Shown: positions 8,779 through 18,400 of the stretch, one piece after another
How positions within the stretch are numbered: the stretch's first letter is position 1
How the letters are laid out: every line of letters begins with the position of its first letter
The notes under the pieces: model-generated
What the model was told of the DNA's origin: nothing
The model's input: only the letters and a program-made list of their open reading frames with translations
Databases searched by the model: none
Assembly: GCF_001558155.1 (NCBI RefSeq)
Contig: NZ_LOAS01000028.1
Location: 1-64,000, forward strand
Length of the DNA stretch: 64,000 bases
From: Aliiruegeria sabulilitoris
GTDB lineage: Bacteria; Pseudomonadota; Alphaproteobacteria; Rhodobacterales; Rhodobacteraceae
Direction: 5' to 3'
Made by a program: the position numbers and the translations under genes

Positions 8779-9071
8779 ATGTCGCTGACCAACACTCCAT
8801 CCGCAACACCAAATCGCGCGACCGGGACCACAAGATGTTCGACGGCGGCGGTCTCCATGTTCTAGTCACCAGAACCGGCTCGAAGCTGTGGCGGATAGCG
8901 TGTGCAGGCTATGCGGTCGAGTGCGCCCTGGCCAATGTCGAGGGTAACGAGGGGCGCCGCGCCTATGTCCAAGGCGAGCGTTGGGATGAAAGGGTGAAGA
9001 TGGCCTCGTGGTGGGCTGATGAACTGGATGATTTGAAAATACTCACGATGCAAATTGGAGATGCTCAGTGA
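8779..9071 (+). pseudogene. P4-type integrase relic (frameshifted, internally deleted)
   Basis: From ATG 8779 the sequence reads MSLT, then after a one-base frameshift continues as IRNTKSRDRDHKMFDGGGLH, the hallmark N-terminus of P4-type integrases. After about 20 residues it jumps directly to a C-terminal segment (RWDERVKMASWWADELDDL) typical of the last residues of the same family. The whole catalytic core of about 300 residues is missing. The stop overlaps the next gene's ATG (ATGA), so it may still influence that gene's translation. Confidence 0.75.
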
Positions 9072-9787
9072 CTGACGCAAAGAGTTTTCTCGATCTGGAC
9101 TGGTTCGATCGAGACGCTGCAAACTTCGTCATCAACTCCACAGCCATTCCGCTCGCTGCAAGCATGTCTCAAGATTTGCTGGGAAAGCTTCTGACAGATC
9201 TGGTGAATCAGAGCATTGGAATCCAGTTCCATCATCTTCGAACGAAGAAGGAATGGGAAAGATGCACGGAGCTGTTGAAATATGTTCTGGAATACGCCGC
9301 TCTAGCCGAACATTGGTCAAGTAACGGGCAATTCGTTCCGAGGCTCAGCCCAGCGCAGATCGAGAGCATGAAGGCACTGAGAGGTCAACTGGTGGACGAA
9401 TTGCGCGGACGCCATAATGAAAAATGGAGGCGAAAAGGCGCTTGGGAAGACTCATTTTATCCGAGAATCCTGGGGCTCTATGCCGTAGCATTCGACGACG
9501 AGCCCAAGTCCTATCTCAGGTACGAGAATGAATCCGTAGCGCACCCTGCAATATCCTTCATCGAAGCCGTCATCAAACATGTATCGGATCGCCAAGCGCA
9601 AACAGGATACGACCAAGAAATCCAGATTGACGGGATCGAGTCGATCCAATGGCCGTTAAATATCCGTCGAACAATTTCTGGGCGCATCAGTCACTACAAG
9701 AAGCGGCGCCATTTTCAGTTCGAAGATCACCCGCTTTGGGAGTGCTATCGGGACGAGTATCGAATGGGGCTCGGCGATGAAACGTAG
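9068..9787 (+). CDS. hypothetical protein (239 aa)
   Basis: A soluble, charged, mixed helical protein rich in Trp and Tyr, with no signal peptide or membrane segment. It begins in the ATGA overlap with the integrase relic, so it was once co-transcribed with that integrase. I do not recognise a family. Position as cargo beside an integrase makes an accessory role (for example defence) possible, but nothing in the sequence proves it. Confidence 0.65.
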   Translation: MTDAKSFLDLDWFDRDAANFVINSTAIPLAASMSQDLLGKLLTDLVNQSIGIQFHHLRTKKEWERCTELLKYVLEYAALAEHWSSNGQFVPRLSPAQIESMKALRGQLVDELRGRHNEKWRRKGAWEDSFYPRILGLYAVAFDDEPKSYLRYENESVAHPAISFIEAVIKHVSDRQAQTGYDQEIQIDGIESIQWPLNIRRTISGRISHYKKRRHFQFEDHPLWECYRDEYRMGLGDET

Positions 9788-9927
9788 CGCAACTATTTGG
9801 AATCTAATGTAGATTAACAATCTGTGCGCTCACGCAGATTTCTAATTTTTACACAACCAGCCGTTCCCGGCATCCTGCTGTCCAAGGGCGCTCAATATCG
9901 CCCGACAGTGCAACATAGGAGACGGAA

Positions 9928-10203
9928 ATGGCACGGAAAGAACCTTTGGCCCCGCTTTTTGGGAAGCGCATCGCCCCCTCGGGCAGGATGCTCAGGCCTG
10001 CCGAAGTCGTAGAGAGAACCGGGCTCTCGCGGAGTCAGATCTACCAAATGATCAAGGACGGTGTTTTCCCGCCCTTCATCAAGTTGAGCGAACGCGCTTC
10101 CGCCATGCCCGAGGCATGGTTGGATGCCTTTATCGCCCTGCGCGTGGAATCCACGACATCGACAAACGAAACGCCTGCCTTGGGAGGGCAAAAACATGCC
10201 TGA
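9928..10203 (+). CDS. AlpA-like phage regulatory protein
   Basis: A 91-aa protein with the MerR-like helix-turn-helix of the AlpA family: MLRPAEVVERTGLSRSQIYQ followed by GVFPPFIKLSER and an alanine-rich end. AlpA-type proteins are small DNA-binding activators or excisionases of P4-like elements, often controlling integrase or replication genes. It opens a + strand gene set (9928-14514) that includes the replication protein. It overlaps the next gene by 8 bp. Confidence 0.8.
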   Translation: MARKEPLAPLFGKRIAPSGRMLRPAEVVERTGLSRSQIYQMIKDGVFPPFIKLSERASAMPEAWLDAFIALRVESTTSTNETPALGGQKHA

Positions 10204-10513
10204 GAACAACGAAGCTCACTGGGATAGCCGGATCTGCACCGAAACGCTGTCGGCTCTCGAATACTCGCGCGCCAACATTCTGATCGACAATGGTTTCGAT
10301 CCCCAAGCTGCGCGCTTGTTCGCGATGCTCGAGTCGGAGCGCAGACAAACCCTTGCCCGCGAAATCGGCGCCGATGCGGCTTTGCTCGCCAAGCTCGATT
10401 GGGTGCTTGATTGCGACACGGAATACAGCTGTCATTTGGTTCAGGATGACCTGCCCGGGGACCTCAATGAACGGTTTTTCTGGGGGTTCTTCACCGGCAA
10501 ATCCAAGACGTAA
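10196..10513 (+). CDS. small element protein (105 aa), unknown
   Basis: The ATG at 10196 follows GGGAGGG and overlaps the end of the AlpA-like gene. The product is an acidic, mostly helical soluble protein with no cysteine-rich or membrane features. Not recognised. Co-expression with AlpA and the primase suggests a role in control or replication of the mobile element. Confidence 0.6.
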   Translation: MPENNEAHWDSRICTETLSALEYSRANILIDNGFDPQAARLFAMLESERRQTLAREIGADAALLAKLDWVLDCDTEYSCHLVQDDLPGDLNERFFWGFFTGKSKT

Positions 10514-10561
10514 AGCATGTCGGAGGCTCAATTCTGCCCAACCAATCAAAGGAAAAGAAAC

Positions 10562-10969
10562 ATGAGCAGCAACCGCCGCCACAAGAACATGCCGTATTGC
10601 TACGGCTACGATGCGAAGACCAACACCGAGATCCTCTTTGGGAGAGACTATCAGCCCCTTGCAAGAAGGTCGTTCCTCGAAGCCCGCGAGGTCGAACAAA
10701 TTGGCGCCTATACCAGCCGCGGCACGCCGGAGGAACGCTACTGCAAATTAGGCCCCTATCTTGAACACGACTTTGCCGGTTGGTTCTATGACGACGGCAA
10801 CGCCCCGCGTTTTGACCGGGCCACACGGGATCGCGTGAGTGAGGTCTGGAAGCTGTTCCTCTCGGGCACGGACGTTAGAGACCATCTGTACAACGTTCAC
10901 CGGACCTACCAGTTTGCGGATCTGATCATCACTCCTCGCAAGCAAGGGCTGCGGGCCGCAGACGGGTGA
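10562..10969 (+). CDS. small element protein (135 aa), relative of the 14080-14514 product
   Basis: The start at 10562 (MSSNRRH) follows AAAGGAAA. An upstream in-frame start at 10517 lacks a good site. The protein resembles the 14080-14514 product: both begin MSS-x-R-x-H, continue YGY-x-x-(D/P)-x-T..., contain (W/Y)FY...DG and end the core with GxDVR. Neither is recognised. The two copies bracket the large replication protein. Confidence 0.6.
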   Translation: MSSNRRHKNMPYCYGYDAKTNTEILFGRDYQPLARRSFLEAREVEQIGAYTSRGTPEERYCKLGPYLEHDFAGWFYDDGNAPRFDRATRDRVSEVWKLFLSGTDVRDHLYNVHRTYQFADLIITPRKQGLRAADG

Positions 10970-11015
10970 CCGTCCGGAACCTGAAGCAGGTTCCCTTTGT
11001 CACATCATCTGAGCG

Positions 11016-11047
11016 CTACTGACCATACCGGCTGGTATGGTCAGTAG
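11016..11047. repeat. perfect 14-bp palindromic hairpin before primase
   Basis: CTACTGACCATACC (11016-11029) and its exact complement (11034-11047) are separated by GGCT. The stem ends 26 bp before the primase ATG. No U-tract follows, so an operator or translational control hairpin is as likely as a terminator. Confidence 0.6.
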
Positions 11048-11073
11048 AGTTCCCACATCTTCCCGGAGCGAAA

Positions 11074-14055
11074 ATGCAACATCAACATCAGGATGTTTGC
11101 GGCGGTCGATCTAGACCCGGAGTAAGAAGCAGTCCTGGTAGGGCTTGCATCGGCAGTGCTCCTTTGACGACGCCCGACATAATCAACAACCACAAGATCG
11201 TCATCTCTGTCGGCGGGACCGACCGGGGACGGGTGACGACGCGGGAGATCACCTTCCGCAAGCTGGTCAAGCTGCTCTCCAAGCCGTCCGTGGACGCGCA
11301 GATGGCGTTCGCCCAATACATGGCGATCAAGAAAGCCGCCTCGAAACGACCGCCGCCGGGGGAGGCCGAGTCCCAAGAGGCCCGCGAGAAACGGCAGAAG
11401 GCCGACGACCGGCTCATGGAGATCAAGGCCAGCGCCGGGTACATCGTCGCGGGCAAGTTCAAGAACGGTCGCCGCCGCAAAGAGGAACTGATCGGGCGCT
11501 CCTGCATCCAGATCGACATCGACAACGCCACGCCCGAGCAGACCGATTTCATCATTGACGGCTTCGCCGAGGTCTGCCGCTACGCTTTCGTCTGGCACAC
11601 CACGCGCTCGCATTGCCCGGAGCGGCCCCGCGTCCGTATCCTGGTTCCCCTGTCGAAGATGGTGGACGGCGACACGGCCCACGCGCTGACCCGGCTGCTC
11701 TCGCTCCTGCTGGCCGATGACCCTGTGGAGTCCATCGAGATTCCCGATCTGGTCAGCTTTCGCCCGGCCCAGATCATGTACCTGCCGTCCGTCTGCAAGG
11801 ACCAGGAGTTCAAGTCCGGGGTCAACGAGGGCGACATCCTCGATCCCGACGAGTTCCTGGCCGAACACCCGGGCTGGGAGGACATCTCGACCCTGCCGAA
11901 ACAGGCCATCGAATCGTCCGTCCGCCTATCCGGCGGCAAGATGGAAGACCCGCGCGAAAAGCCCGGCCTGATCGGGGCCTTCTGCCGTGCCTACTCCGTC
12001 GAGGAAGTGATCGAGAACTGGCTGGACGACATCTACTCGCCCGGCGAGAGCACGACCGACATTCGCTACACCTACGTTCCGGGCTCCGGCTCGAACGGCG
12101 CGGTGGTCTACGATGACGGGCTGTTCCTCCATTCGAACCACGGCACGGACCCCATCGAGGGCTCGGCCAACGCTTGGGACCTGTTGCGAATCCACAAGTT
12201 CGGCCACCTGGACGAAAAGGCCCGGTCGAACACCTCCCCCGGCAACATGCCGTCCTACAAGGCAATGCAGGAGTTCGCGGAGAGGGACAAGGCCGTCCAA
12301 GTCGAACTGGCGTCGGCATACGACTACCAGCTTGACGACTTCGAAGATGATGAGGAGGACCAACCCGCCGCGCCGCAAAAAGCCAAGACGACGCCCCCGG
12401 GGGACCTGGACGACCTGTTCGGGGAGTCCGAGACGGCCAGCGGAGACGATCTTGACGACCTCTTTGGCGAAGCCGAGGAGAGCGACAGCGACAGCGACGA
12501 CCCTGCCGCCATGCTCGATGACCTCCCGGAGGGCGATGAGCCGGAGGAGGCCGATGATGAGGGCGCGCCCTGGGCCGCCGGGCTACGCACGAAAAAGAAC
12601 CTCGAACTTGAGCCTGTGATCCACAATATCCGTCTCATCTGCGAGAATGACCCCCGGATCGCACCGGCCATAGCCTTCAACGAGTTCACCCAAGACCCGG
12701 TGGCCCGCAGGAGAATCACATCGAAGGCCCTCGGGATCAAAACCGATAAGATCGAGAAGAAGGCCATCGGGTGGCGGCGTTGGGAGGACGGGGACGACAT
12801 TGCCGTCCAGGCGATTTGCTCTGCCCCGAAGAAGATGAAGGGCTACGAGGTCGAGTTCCCGCGCGAAAAGATCATGTCGGGGGTCTACCTCGCCGCAAAG
12901 CGCAACAGCTTCCACCCGGTCAAGGAGAAGATGCTGGAGTTCCACCGGCAGTACGTTGAGAGCGGTCGCAAGACCAAGGGGATGCTCGACCAGATGCCCC
13001 AGAAGTTCCTGGGTTGCCCGGACGATGCGTTCCACCAACAATCCTCCCGCTACTACCTGCTCGGCCTTGTGGCGCGGACGTTCGAACCCGGCTGCAAGTT
13101 TGACTGTGTGCCGATTCTCCGAGGCACCCAGGGCGGCGGTAAAGGCCGCTTCTGGAAGACCCTCTCGCTTGGCTACCACAAAGACCTCCCGAACAACTTC
13201 GAACGGGTGGACAAAATGGTCGAGGCCATGCGCGGAACCCTGATCGGGGAACTCGGGGAGATGGCGGGCCTCCGCAAGGACACCGCCGAGATCGCGAAGG
13301 CGTTCATCACCACGAATGAAGACCAACTACGGCTGGCTTACGCCAAACGCGAGGGACTCTACCCGCGCCGGGGCCTCCTGTCGGGCACCTCGAACCTCAC
13401 CGACATCCTCCACGACCCGACCGGCAACCGGCGCTTCTGGATTTGGGTCGATACCCACAACGAGGACGATCCTATCGACATCGACGGCCCCAACGGCCTC
13501 AAGGCGTCCCTTCCGGGGCTCTATGGCGAGGCGGTGGATGTGTACCTCCAGATGCGCGCCAAGCAGCCCCACGGCGACCTGTTCCTCGACCTCCAGACCA
13601 GGGAGGCCCGGAAACAGCGGGACGCCTTGGCCGACCAGTTCCGGGCGCGCTCTGCGGTCGAGGATATGGCGGACATGATCTCGGATTGGCTCGACAAGGT
13701 GTTCCCGGCCAGTGAGGTGATGTTGGACGCGAGCGGGATGCCGCTGGACAAATACGCGGACGACGAATCCCCGATGGTCCGCAACATGACCAACGCCACG
13801 ATGGTCATGGAAGCCCTCAAGGGGACGACCGCGTTCTCGGCCTACCGGAACGCGGACAGGCGCACCTTCGGCAAGGCCCTCTCCCTGGTCGAAGGGTGGT
13901 CGTGCATCGGCCAGCAGCGCCGCCACGGCACCAAGACGACGTGGTACGTCCGGGGCGAGGGAGCGGACGGATTCTACAAGGGGCCTCTGTGGCGGTCGTG
14001 CCCCTGGAGCACCGAGGACGAGGCAGACAGCGGCCTGGATGACTTGATCGGCTAA
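11074..14055 (+). CDS. PrimPol/VapE-type primase-helicase
   Basis: A 993-aa replication protein. Residues ~30-260 look like a primase-polymerase domain, with CIQIDIDNATPEQTDFII (acidic metal pair) and PRVRILVPLS. The middle (~425-510) is a low-complexity acidic linker with repeated DDLFGE. The C-terminal ~350 residues are a VapE-type ATPase with Walker A GTQGGGKGRFW, the segment GTLIGELGEMAGL, and the DPTGNRRFWIW box typical of the family. Such proteins open and prime DNA for satellites and integrative elements. The ATG at 11074 is chosen, but homology-like sequence begins about 30 codons later. Confidence 0.8.
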   Translation: MQHQHQDVCGGRSRPGVRSSPGRACIGSAPLTTPDIINNHKIVISVGGTDRGRVTTREITFRKLVKLLSKPSVDAQMAFAQYMAIKKAASKRPPPGEAESQEAREKRQKADDRLMEIKASAGYIVAGKFKNGRRRKEELIGRSCIQIDIDNATPEQTDFIIDGFAEVCRYAFVWHTTRSHCPERPRVRILVPLSKMVDGDTAHALTRLLSLLLADDPVESIEIPDLVSFRPAQIMYLPSVCKDQEFKSGVNEGDILDPDEFLAEHPGWEDISTLPKQAIESSVRLSGGKMEDPREKPGLIGAFCRAYSVEEVIENWLDDIYSPGESTTDIRYTYVPGSGSNGAVVYDDGLFLHSNHGTDPIEGSANAWDLLRIHKFGHLDEKARSNTSPGNMPSYKAMQEFAERDKAVQVELASAYDYQLDDFEDDEEDQPAAPQKAKTTPPGDLDDLFGESETASGDDLDDLFGEAEESDSDSDDPAAMLDDLPEGDEPEEADDEGAPWAAGLRTKKNLELEPVIHNIRLICENDPRIAPAIAFNEFTQDPVARRRITSKALGIKTDKIEKKAIGWRRWEDGDDIAVQAICSAPKKMKGYEVEFPREKIMSGVYLAAKRNSFHPVKEKMLEFHRQYVESGRKTKGMLDQMPQKFLGCPDDAFHQQSSRYYLLGLVARTFEPGCKFDCVPILRGTQGGGKGRFWKTLSLGYHKDLPNNFERVDKMVEAMRGTLIGELGEMAGLRKDTAEIAKAFITTNEDQLRLAYAKREGLYPRRGLLSGTSNLTDILHDPTGNRRFWIWVDTHNEDDPIDIDGPNGLKASLPGLYGEAVDVYLQMRAKQPHGDLFLDLQTREARKQRDALADQFRARSAVEDMADMISDWLDKVFPASEVMLDASGMPLDKYADDESPMVRNMTNATMVMEALKGTTAFSAYRNADRRTFGKALSLVEGWSCIGQQRRHGTKTTWYVRGEGADGFYKGPLWRSCPWSTEDEADSGLDDLIG

Positions 14056-14079
14056 CACAACAAAGGAGTGAGAGACACC

Positions 14080-14514
14080 ATGAGTTCGATTCGAACACAC
14101 TATGCGGAGCGGTTGCCATACGGCTACCGGTTCGACCCTGAGACGGGAATGGAGCATCTGTTCGACAAGGGGTACGAGGCTATCGCCAGCAGGCCAGTGG
14201 CGGAGCCGTGGAGGGTCACTGTGCTGCCCCACCGCAAGCATATCAGCGCGCCGGTCACGCGGTACTTCTACACCACGGGGACGGATGGACCTATCCTCGG
14301 GTCGAGGATCGACAAGAGGAACCGGACGCGCTTGGAGGCGATCCTTTCGAGGTTCGTTTGCGGCCTCGATGTCCGGGGGCTGTGGGGAGAGGTGGACAAA
14401 GGCGACCCTGTTCCCAAGACCGGAGGCAACTACCTGCCGGAGGCACCCGCCCAGGGCGGCATAACGCTAACCCGGTTCATCGACGGGCGGGAGGAGACGG
14501 TGACGTACTGGTGA
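14080..14514 (+). CDS. small element protein, relative of the 10562-10969 product
   Basis: The ATG at 14080 follows AAGGAG in the 24-bp gap after the primase. The 144-aa product shares the N-terminal pattern (MSSIRTH, YGYRFDPETG) and the FYTTGTDG and GLDVRG segments with the protein before the primase. It ends at a strong terminator, so it is the last gene of the replication operon. Function unknown. Confidence 0.6.
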   Translation: MSSIRTHYAERLPYGYRFDPETGMEHLFDKGYEAIASRPVAEPWRVTVLPHRKHISAPVTRYFYTTGTDGPILGSRIDKRNRTRLEAILSRFVCGLDVRGLWGEVDKGDPVPKTGGNYLPEAPAQGGITLTRFIDGREETVTYW

Positions 14515-14552
14515 CAGAGTCCGAATCCTGGCAATTCCAAACAGAGTAGAAA

Positions 14553-14574
14553 CCTCACCTTCGGGTGGGGTTTT
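14553..14574 (+). terminator. intrinsic terminator with TTCG loop
   Basis: CCTCACC, a TTCG tetraloop and GGTGGGG form a 7-bp stem followed by TTTTCTATTT. It closes the 9928-14514 gene set. Confidence 0.85.
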
Positions 14575-14596
14575 CTATTTCTGGGAGCCAATTTCT

Positions 14597-14645
14597 GGCG
14601 TTTCTGCGGTGCAGTATTCGTGGATTCAGGGCGTTTCTGCGGTGC
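14597..14645 (+). repeat. tandem 16-bp direct repeat
   Basis: GGCGTTTCTGCGGTGC occurs exactly at 14597-14612 and 14630-14645, directly after the operon terminator and just before the TTCGGACA cluster. Confidence 0.65.
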
Positions 14646-14733
14646 GGCGGCGGTCGAGATCAGCCGTCCATGCTGCTTTGCGGCATGACCGGAATCCCGT
14701 CAGACGGGGCGGCTTACCGGGGCTTCGCCGGGG

Positions 14734-15042
14734 TGTCCGGTTTGGAATCCCGCTTTGTCCGGTAAGCCCGGGAAACTCTTCGGACAGCTAACTTGCTGGA
14801 ATCGTTGTGCAAACCGGTGGTTGTCCGATTGTCCGAAGAGTTTGAGTCCCTATTGTCCCCTGTGGGATTCTGTTTTGTGTATTTTTCGGCTTTCTTACCG
14901 GGGCTTCTGCACCATTCCCCTTTTCCCCCAAACCAATGTCTACATTTTCTTCGGACAATAGGACAAAGTAAGAATACGGCAGCAAAAACAGAGGGTTGCC
15001 TGTCCGAACAGTTTCTCGGTTTAATCGGACACCCTTCGGACA
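14734..15042. repeat. iteron-like cluster of TTCGGACA / TGTCCGAA sites
   Basis: In about 310 bp I count nine copies of the core TCGGACA or its complement TGTCCG(A/G), at roughly 14734, 14756, 14779, 14822, 14830, 14950, 15001, 15025 and 15035, in both orientations. Two form a perfect 14-bp inverted pair (AAACTCTTCGGACA at 14773-14786 and its complement at 14830-14843). A 14-bp direct repeat, CTTACCGGGGCTTC, also occurs at 14713 and 14894. No gene occupies 14575-15400. Next to a primase-helicase operon, this is a good candidate replication origin or operator array. Confidence 0.6.
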
Positions 15043-15129
15043 ACCAGACAGCCAGCCGTCAGGCCGAGAAATGGGTCTCCAGGCCGAGGGGGACAGTGGA
15101 ATACCCGTTCTTCGATTCAGTCGTTTCGT

Positions 15130-15142
15130 GGGATAATATCCC
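15130..15142. repeat. short palindrome GGGATA-A-TATCCC
   Basis: A 6-bp inverted repeat with one central base, followed within 60 bp by two more GGGA(A)TACCGG-like stretches. Possibly part of the same origin or control region. No gene is seen from 15143 to 15414 that I can support. Confidence 0.35.
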
Positions 15143-15414
15143 AGATCATCGGGAATACCGGGAAAATATTTTACCTAGAGCCGGGATACCGGAATATCGT
15201 TCGGCTGCTCTATAGGTTCCGGCGAAAATTCTCGAATAACACGCTCCGCGACGGCCGTGTCACCGCGAATCGGGCAGGAAGGACCCGGAGCGGATTATGC
15301 ACATGACGTTGAAATCCTGCGAATTTCAGCGGGTGACCGACGATTGCTTGGGAAGGATGCGTGAACGGTAAGTCAATTCCTTGAAGGTTCGTAGCTGCCC
15401 GAGCAAAGTCATGC

Positions 15415-18400
15415 CTAGCTTCGCCTAGCGCTATCCGGAGCTGCAAGGAACGTTTTTTTGAGGCGCTCGATTTCGCGGTGACGGCGGTAGTACCAGTCGG
15501 TTCCCCAGATCCGGTGAATCTTCCAGCCCCTGTCGCGAAGAGTCCATTCCCGCTGAAGAACGAGTTCAAATTCGGAGCTGTCGCCGTGCCCGTCTGCGGT
15601 ATCGAGGAGAATGGCGATCCCTTTACCCTGGGGGGCGTTTTCCGGCGGAACCGCGAGATCAGCGCGATAGCGCGCCGGGCCGAGGGCAACGTTGCACGGG
15701 ATTCCGATACCAGAAACGGTCCGGGCGATATCCTGCCGTATCAAGTCAATACTGGCTTCGGAAGCTGCCCTTTCTGCAATGTGATTGGCGTTGGCGGCCT
15801 CAAGGAAGGCACGCAGCACCATCGGTCCGGCGTGCAAAGCGGCCTCGCCGTTGATGTCGGCCGGCTCGAAAGAGCAGAACACGCGGCACAGGTCGCGTGC
15901 ACGGGTGAACAGCGTATTCAGGCGCCGCTCGCCACCTGTTCGGTTGACCGGGCCGAAATTCTGGCTGGCGAGGCGACCACCGGGATGATCGGGCCCGTAG
16001 CCAATTCCGATCATGATGACGTCGCGCTCGTCACCTTGTACGTCTTCGAGGTTCTTGACGAAGACCGATCCTTGCGGAATCTGTTCCCGTTCTTCGACCC
16101 AAGCGTCCAGCTCCGGATCGCTTTGGCGAGCGCGCTCAAGGTGATCACGGACCATGTCGCGCTGAGCCACCGAGAAGGTCGCCACCCCCAATGAGGATGT
16201 CGGGCGATGGCGGGCGTGGTCGCTGATGGCGGCCACGATTGCATCGGCCTCAAGCGGATTGGTTCCCGCCGGGGCTTCGCCGCCGTCACCGCGGTAGTAG
16301 ACGCCGTTAGTACGTTCGAACCTCATCCCGAAGCCCGGCTGTCCGTCGAGCGGCGAGGGTGGCATGATCAGGCGTCCGCCGTAGAACAGCCGGTTCGATG
16401 TGGCGATTAGCGAGGCCGCGTGTGAGCGGTAGTGCGTATCAAGCATGAAGCTGTCAAAGCCGGCGGCCCGAGCGAGGGTGAGGATGCTTTCCATCTCGAC
16501 TGCCTGGGCAGGCTCGGGAGGCAGGTCTACGCGTTCGCCGCCGGAATTGGCCTTCACGAAAGCCCGTTCAAAGAAGTCGGTCGGCGGAAGTTGTTTGTCG
16601 TCGCCGCAGACCACGACCTGATCGGCGCGTGCAATGCCGCCAAGCGCATGTTCGGGGCGCATTTGAGAGGCCTCGTCGATGACAAGAAGGTCGAAGCGCA
16701 TGGCACCGGGGGCAAGGAAGCGGGCGACCGCATAGGGGCTGGCAAGGAACACCGGCCGCATTTTCTGTAGTGTCGCAGCGGCACCACGCAGGAGTGGGCG
16801 CAGCGCCATGTGGCCGGACCTGCGTCCCAACTCCCGACGCAACAGGTTGACCCCGGCATCGGGGTCGGTAATCGCTGGCATGCGGGCGGCCTGAACCGCG
16901 CGCAAGACCTGCGAGGCTCGATTGCGACGCAACTGTGTGAGAGTGTGCCAACGTTCAACAAGGGCGTCGCGATCAAGGTCACGCAACTCCGCGAGGACCG
17001 GGCGTGTCCGCAGCGCCGCGTTCCAGCGCGCTTCGGCGAGTGCGTGGCGAAACTCGCGCACCGCGTCTTCACTACTGATGGCGTCGGTTTCAACGAGGCG
17101 CGCGAATTCGGCCAGACTGGCAGCCTCAAGTGGTGCTACACTCGCGGTCAGGGAGAGCCAGTCGTTATAGCCGTCGCCGTCGCTTTCGAGGCGAACGAGC
17201 CGGTGCGCAACTTTCTCCACTTCGTCGGAGCTTGCCGGGAGGGCCCAGCCGAGGCGCTCAAGCGCCGGGGTCAGGGTCCGCGCAAGTGCCCTGGTGGCAG
17301 CATCGAAGCGGGCGACTTCTCGCAGTTGGGCCTCGGTTTCGTCGAATATCGCGGAAATCGCTTTAGCCGTAAGGCCAGGCTCGTGGTCCGCGAGCCTCTG
17401 CAACCAGGCCAGCACCGACTGCCAGCGAGCGGGTTCGATGGCGGTCCGGCCAGGCCAGGCGTCGCCGAGGGCATCCGCGATCACAGCTTCGTTGTCAGCG
17501 ATGACGCGATAATGCGCCTGGGCGGCGAGCAATTCGAGCAGCAGCGCGTAGCGTGCGCGGGCCTTCGCAGGAAGCGGACATTCGAGAAGCCCCGCGAGGG
17601 TTTCGGATGCCTCGCGGTAGGAACGCGAGAGCGCCGGCATGAGCGCTTTCGTTGCTGCGGACATAGGTGCACGGAGGGTGGCCGACTCCTGGCGTTCCGC
17701 CCCGGGCGCGAAGAGCGCCATTCGGGCTTCGGCGCCATCCTGCCATACTGCCACCTCTTCGAGCGCTTTGGCAAAACTAGGCTCATCGCGCAATGTCCAG
17801 AATGCCTGGGCGAGCCTCGGGGTGATGTTCGGGGCGTCCTGACGATGCGCTAGCAGGCGTCGGTATAGCGCAACATCGACCCCGGCACGCGCGGCGAAGG
17901 TTTCGAGCCCGGTGTTGACGGTGTCGATCTCCTGCAGGGCCGCGACAACCGGGACGAGATCGGATTGCAACCGCATGAGGTCGGTCGGCTGGAGGTCGCG
18001 GCGGGTCGTTCCCGCCCAGTTGTGTTGGTGGCGCGGGCCAAACAAGGCAACGCTGTTGGCGAACCTGTGCAAGGCGGCCTCGAGCCGCTCAGCCTCATGA
18101 CTAGAGATTTCGGCGAGTGCCGCCAGGTCAGGGCGCGGCGGTGGATCTCCGGCGCCAGCGGCAGCCACGAGGACGCCGAGCGCCTGCCACGCTGAAACAT
18201 CGCAACCCTTAGGTCCCGGAGAGTGAAGAGCGTTGGCGATAGCAGTGAGCAGGCAGCCGGGATCGTCTTCTCCCGGTGCTTCATCGTCATCTATCTCCGG
18301 GTCGGACTGCGTCTTTCCGGTCGCTGATTCACGCCAGGTCCGGTCGATCTCCGCACGAACCGCGCTCGCCGAGGCCTCGTTTCCTCGAAGGTCCAGGAGC

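Noticed and set aside
12583-14241. Long minus-strand frames opposite the primase
   Set aside because: Codon-bias shadows; the plus-strand frame carries Walker A and other family motifs.
14575-15400. CRISPR array in the TTCGGACA region
   Set aside because: The repeats are short, irregularly spaced and in both orientations, unlike CRISPR.
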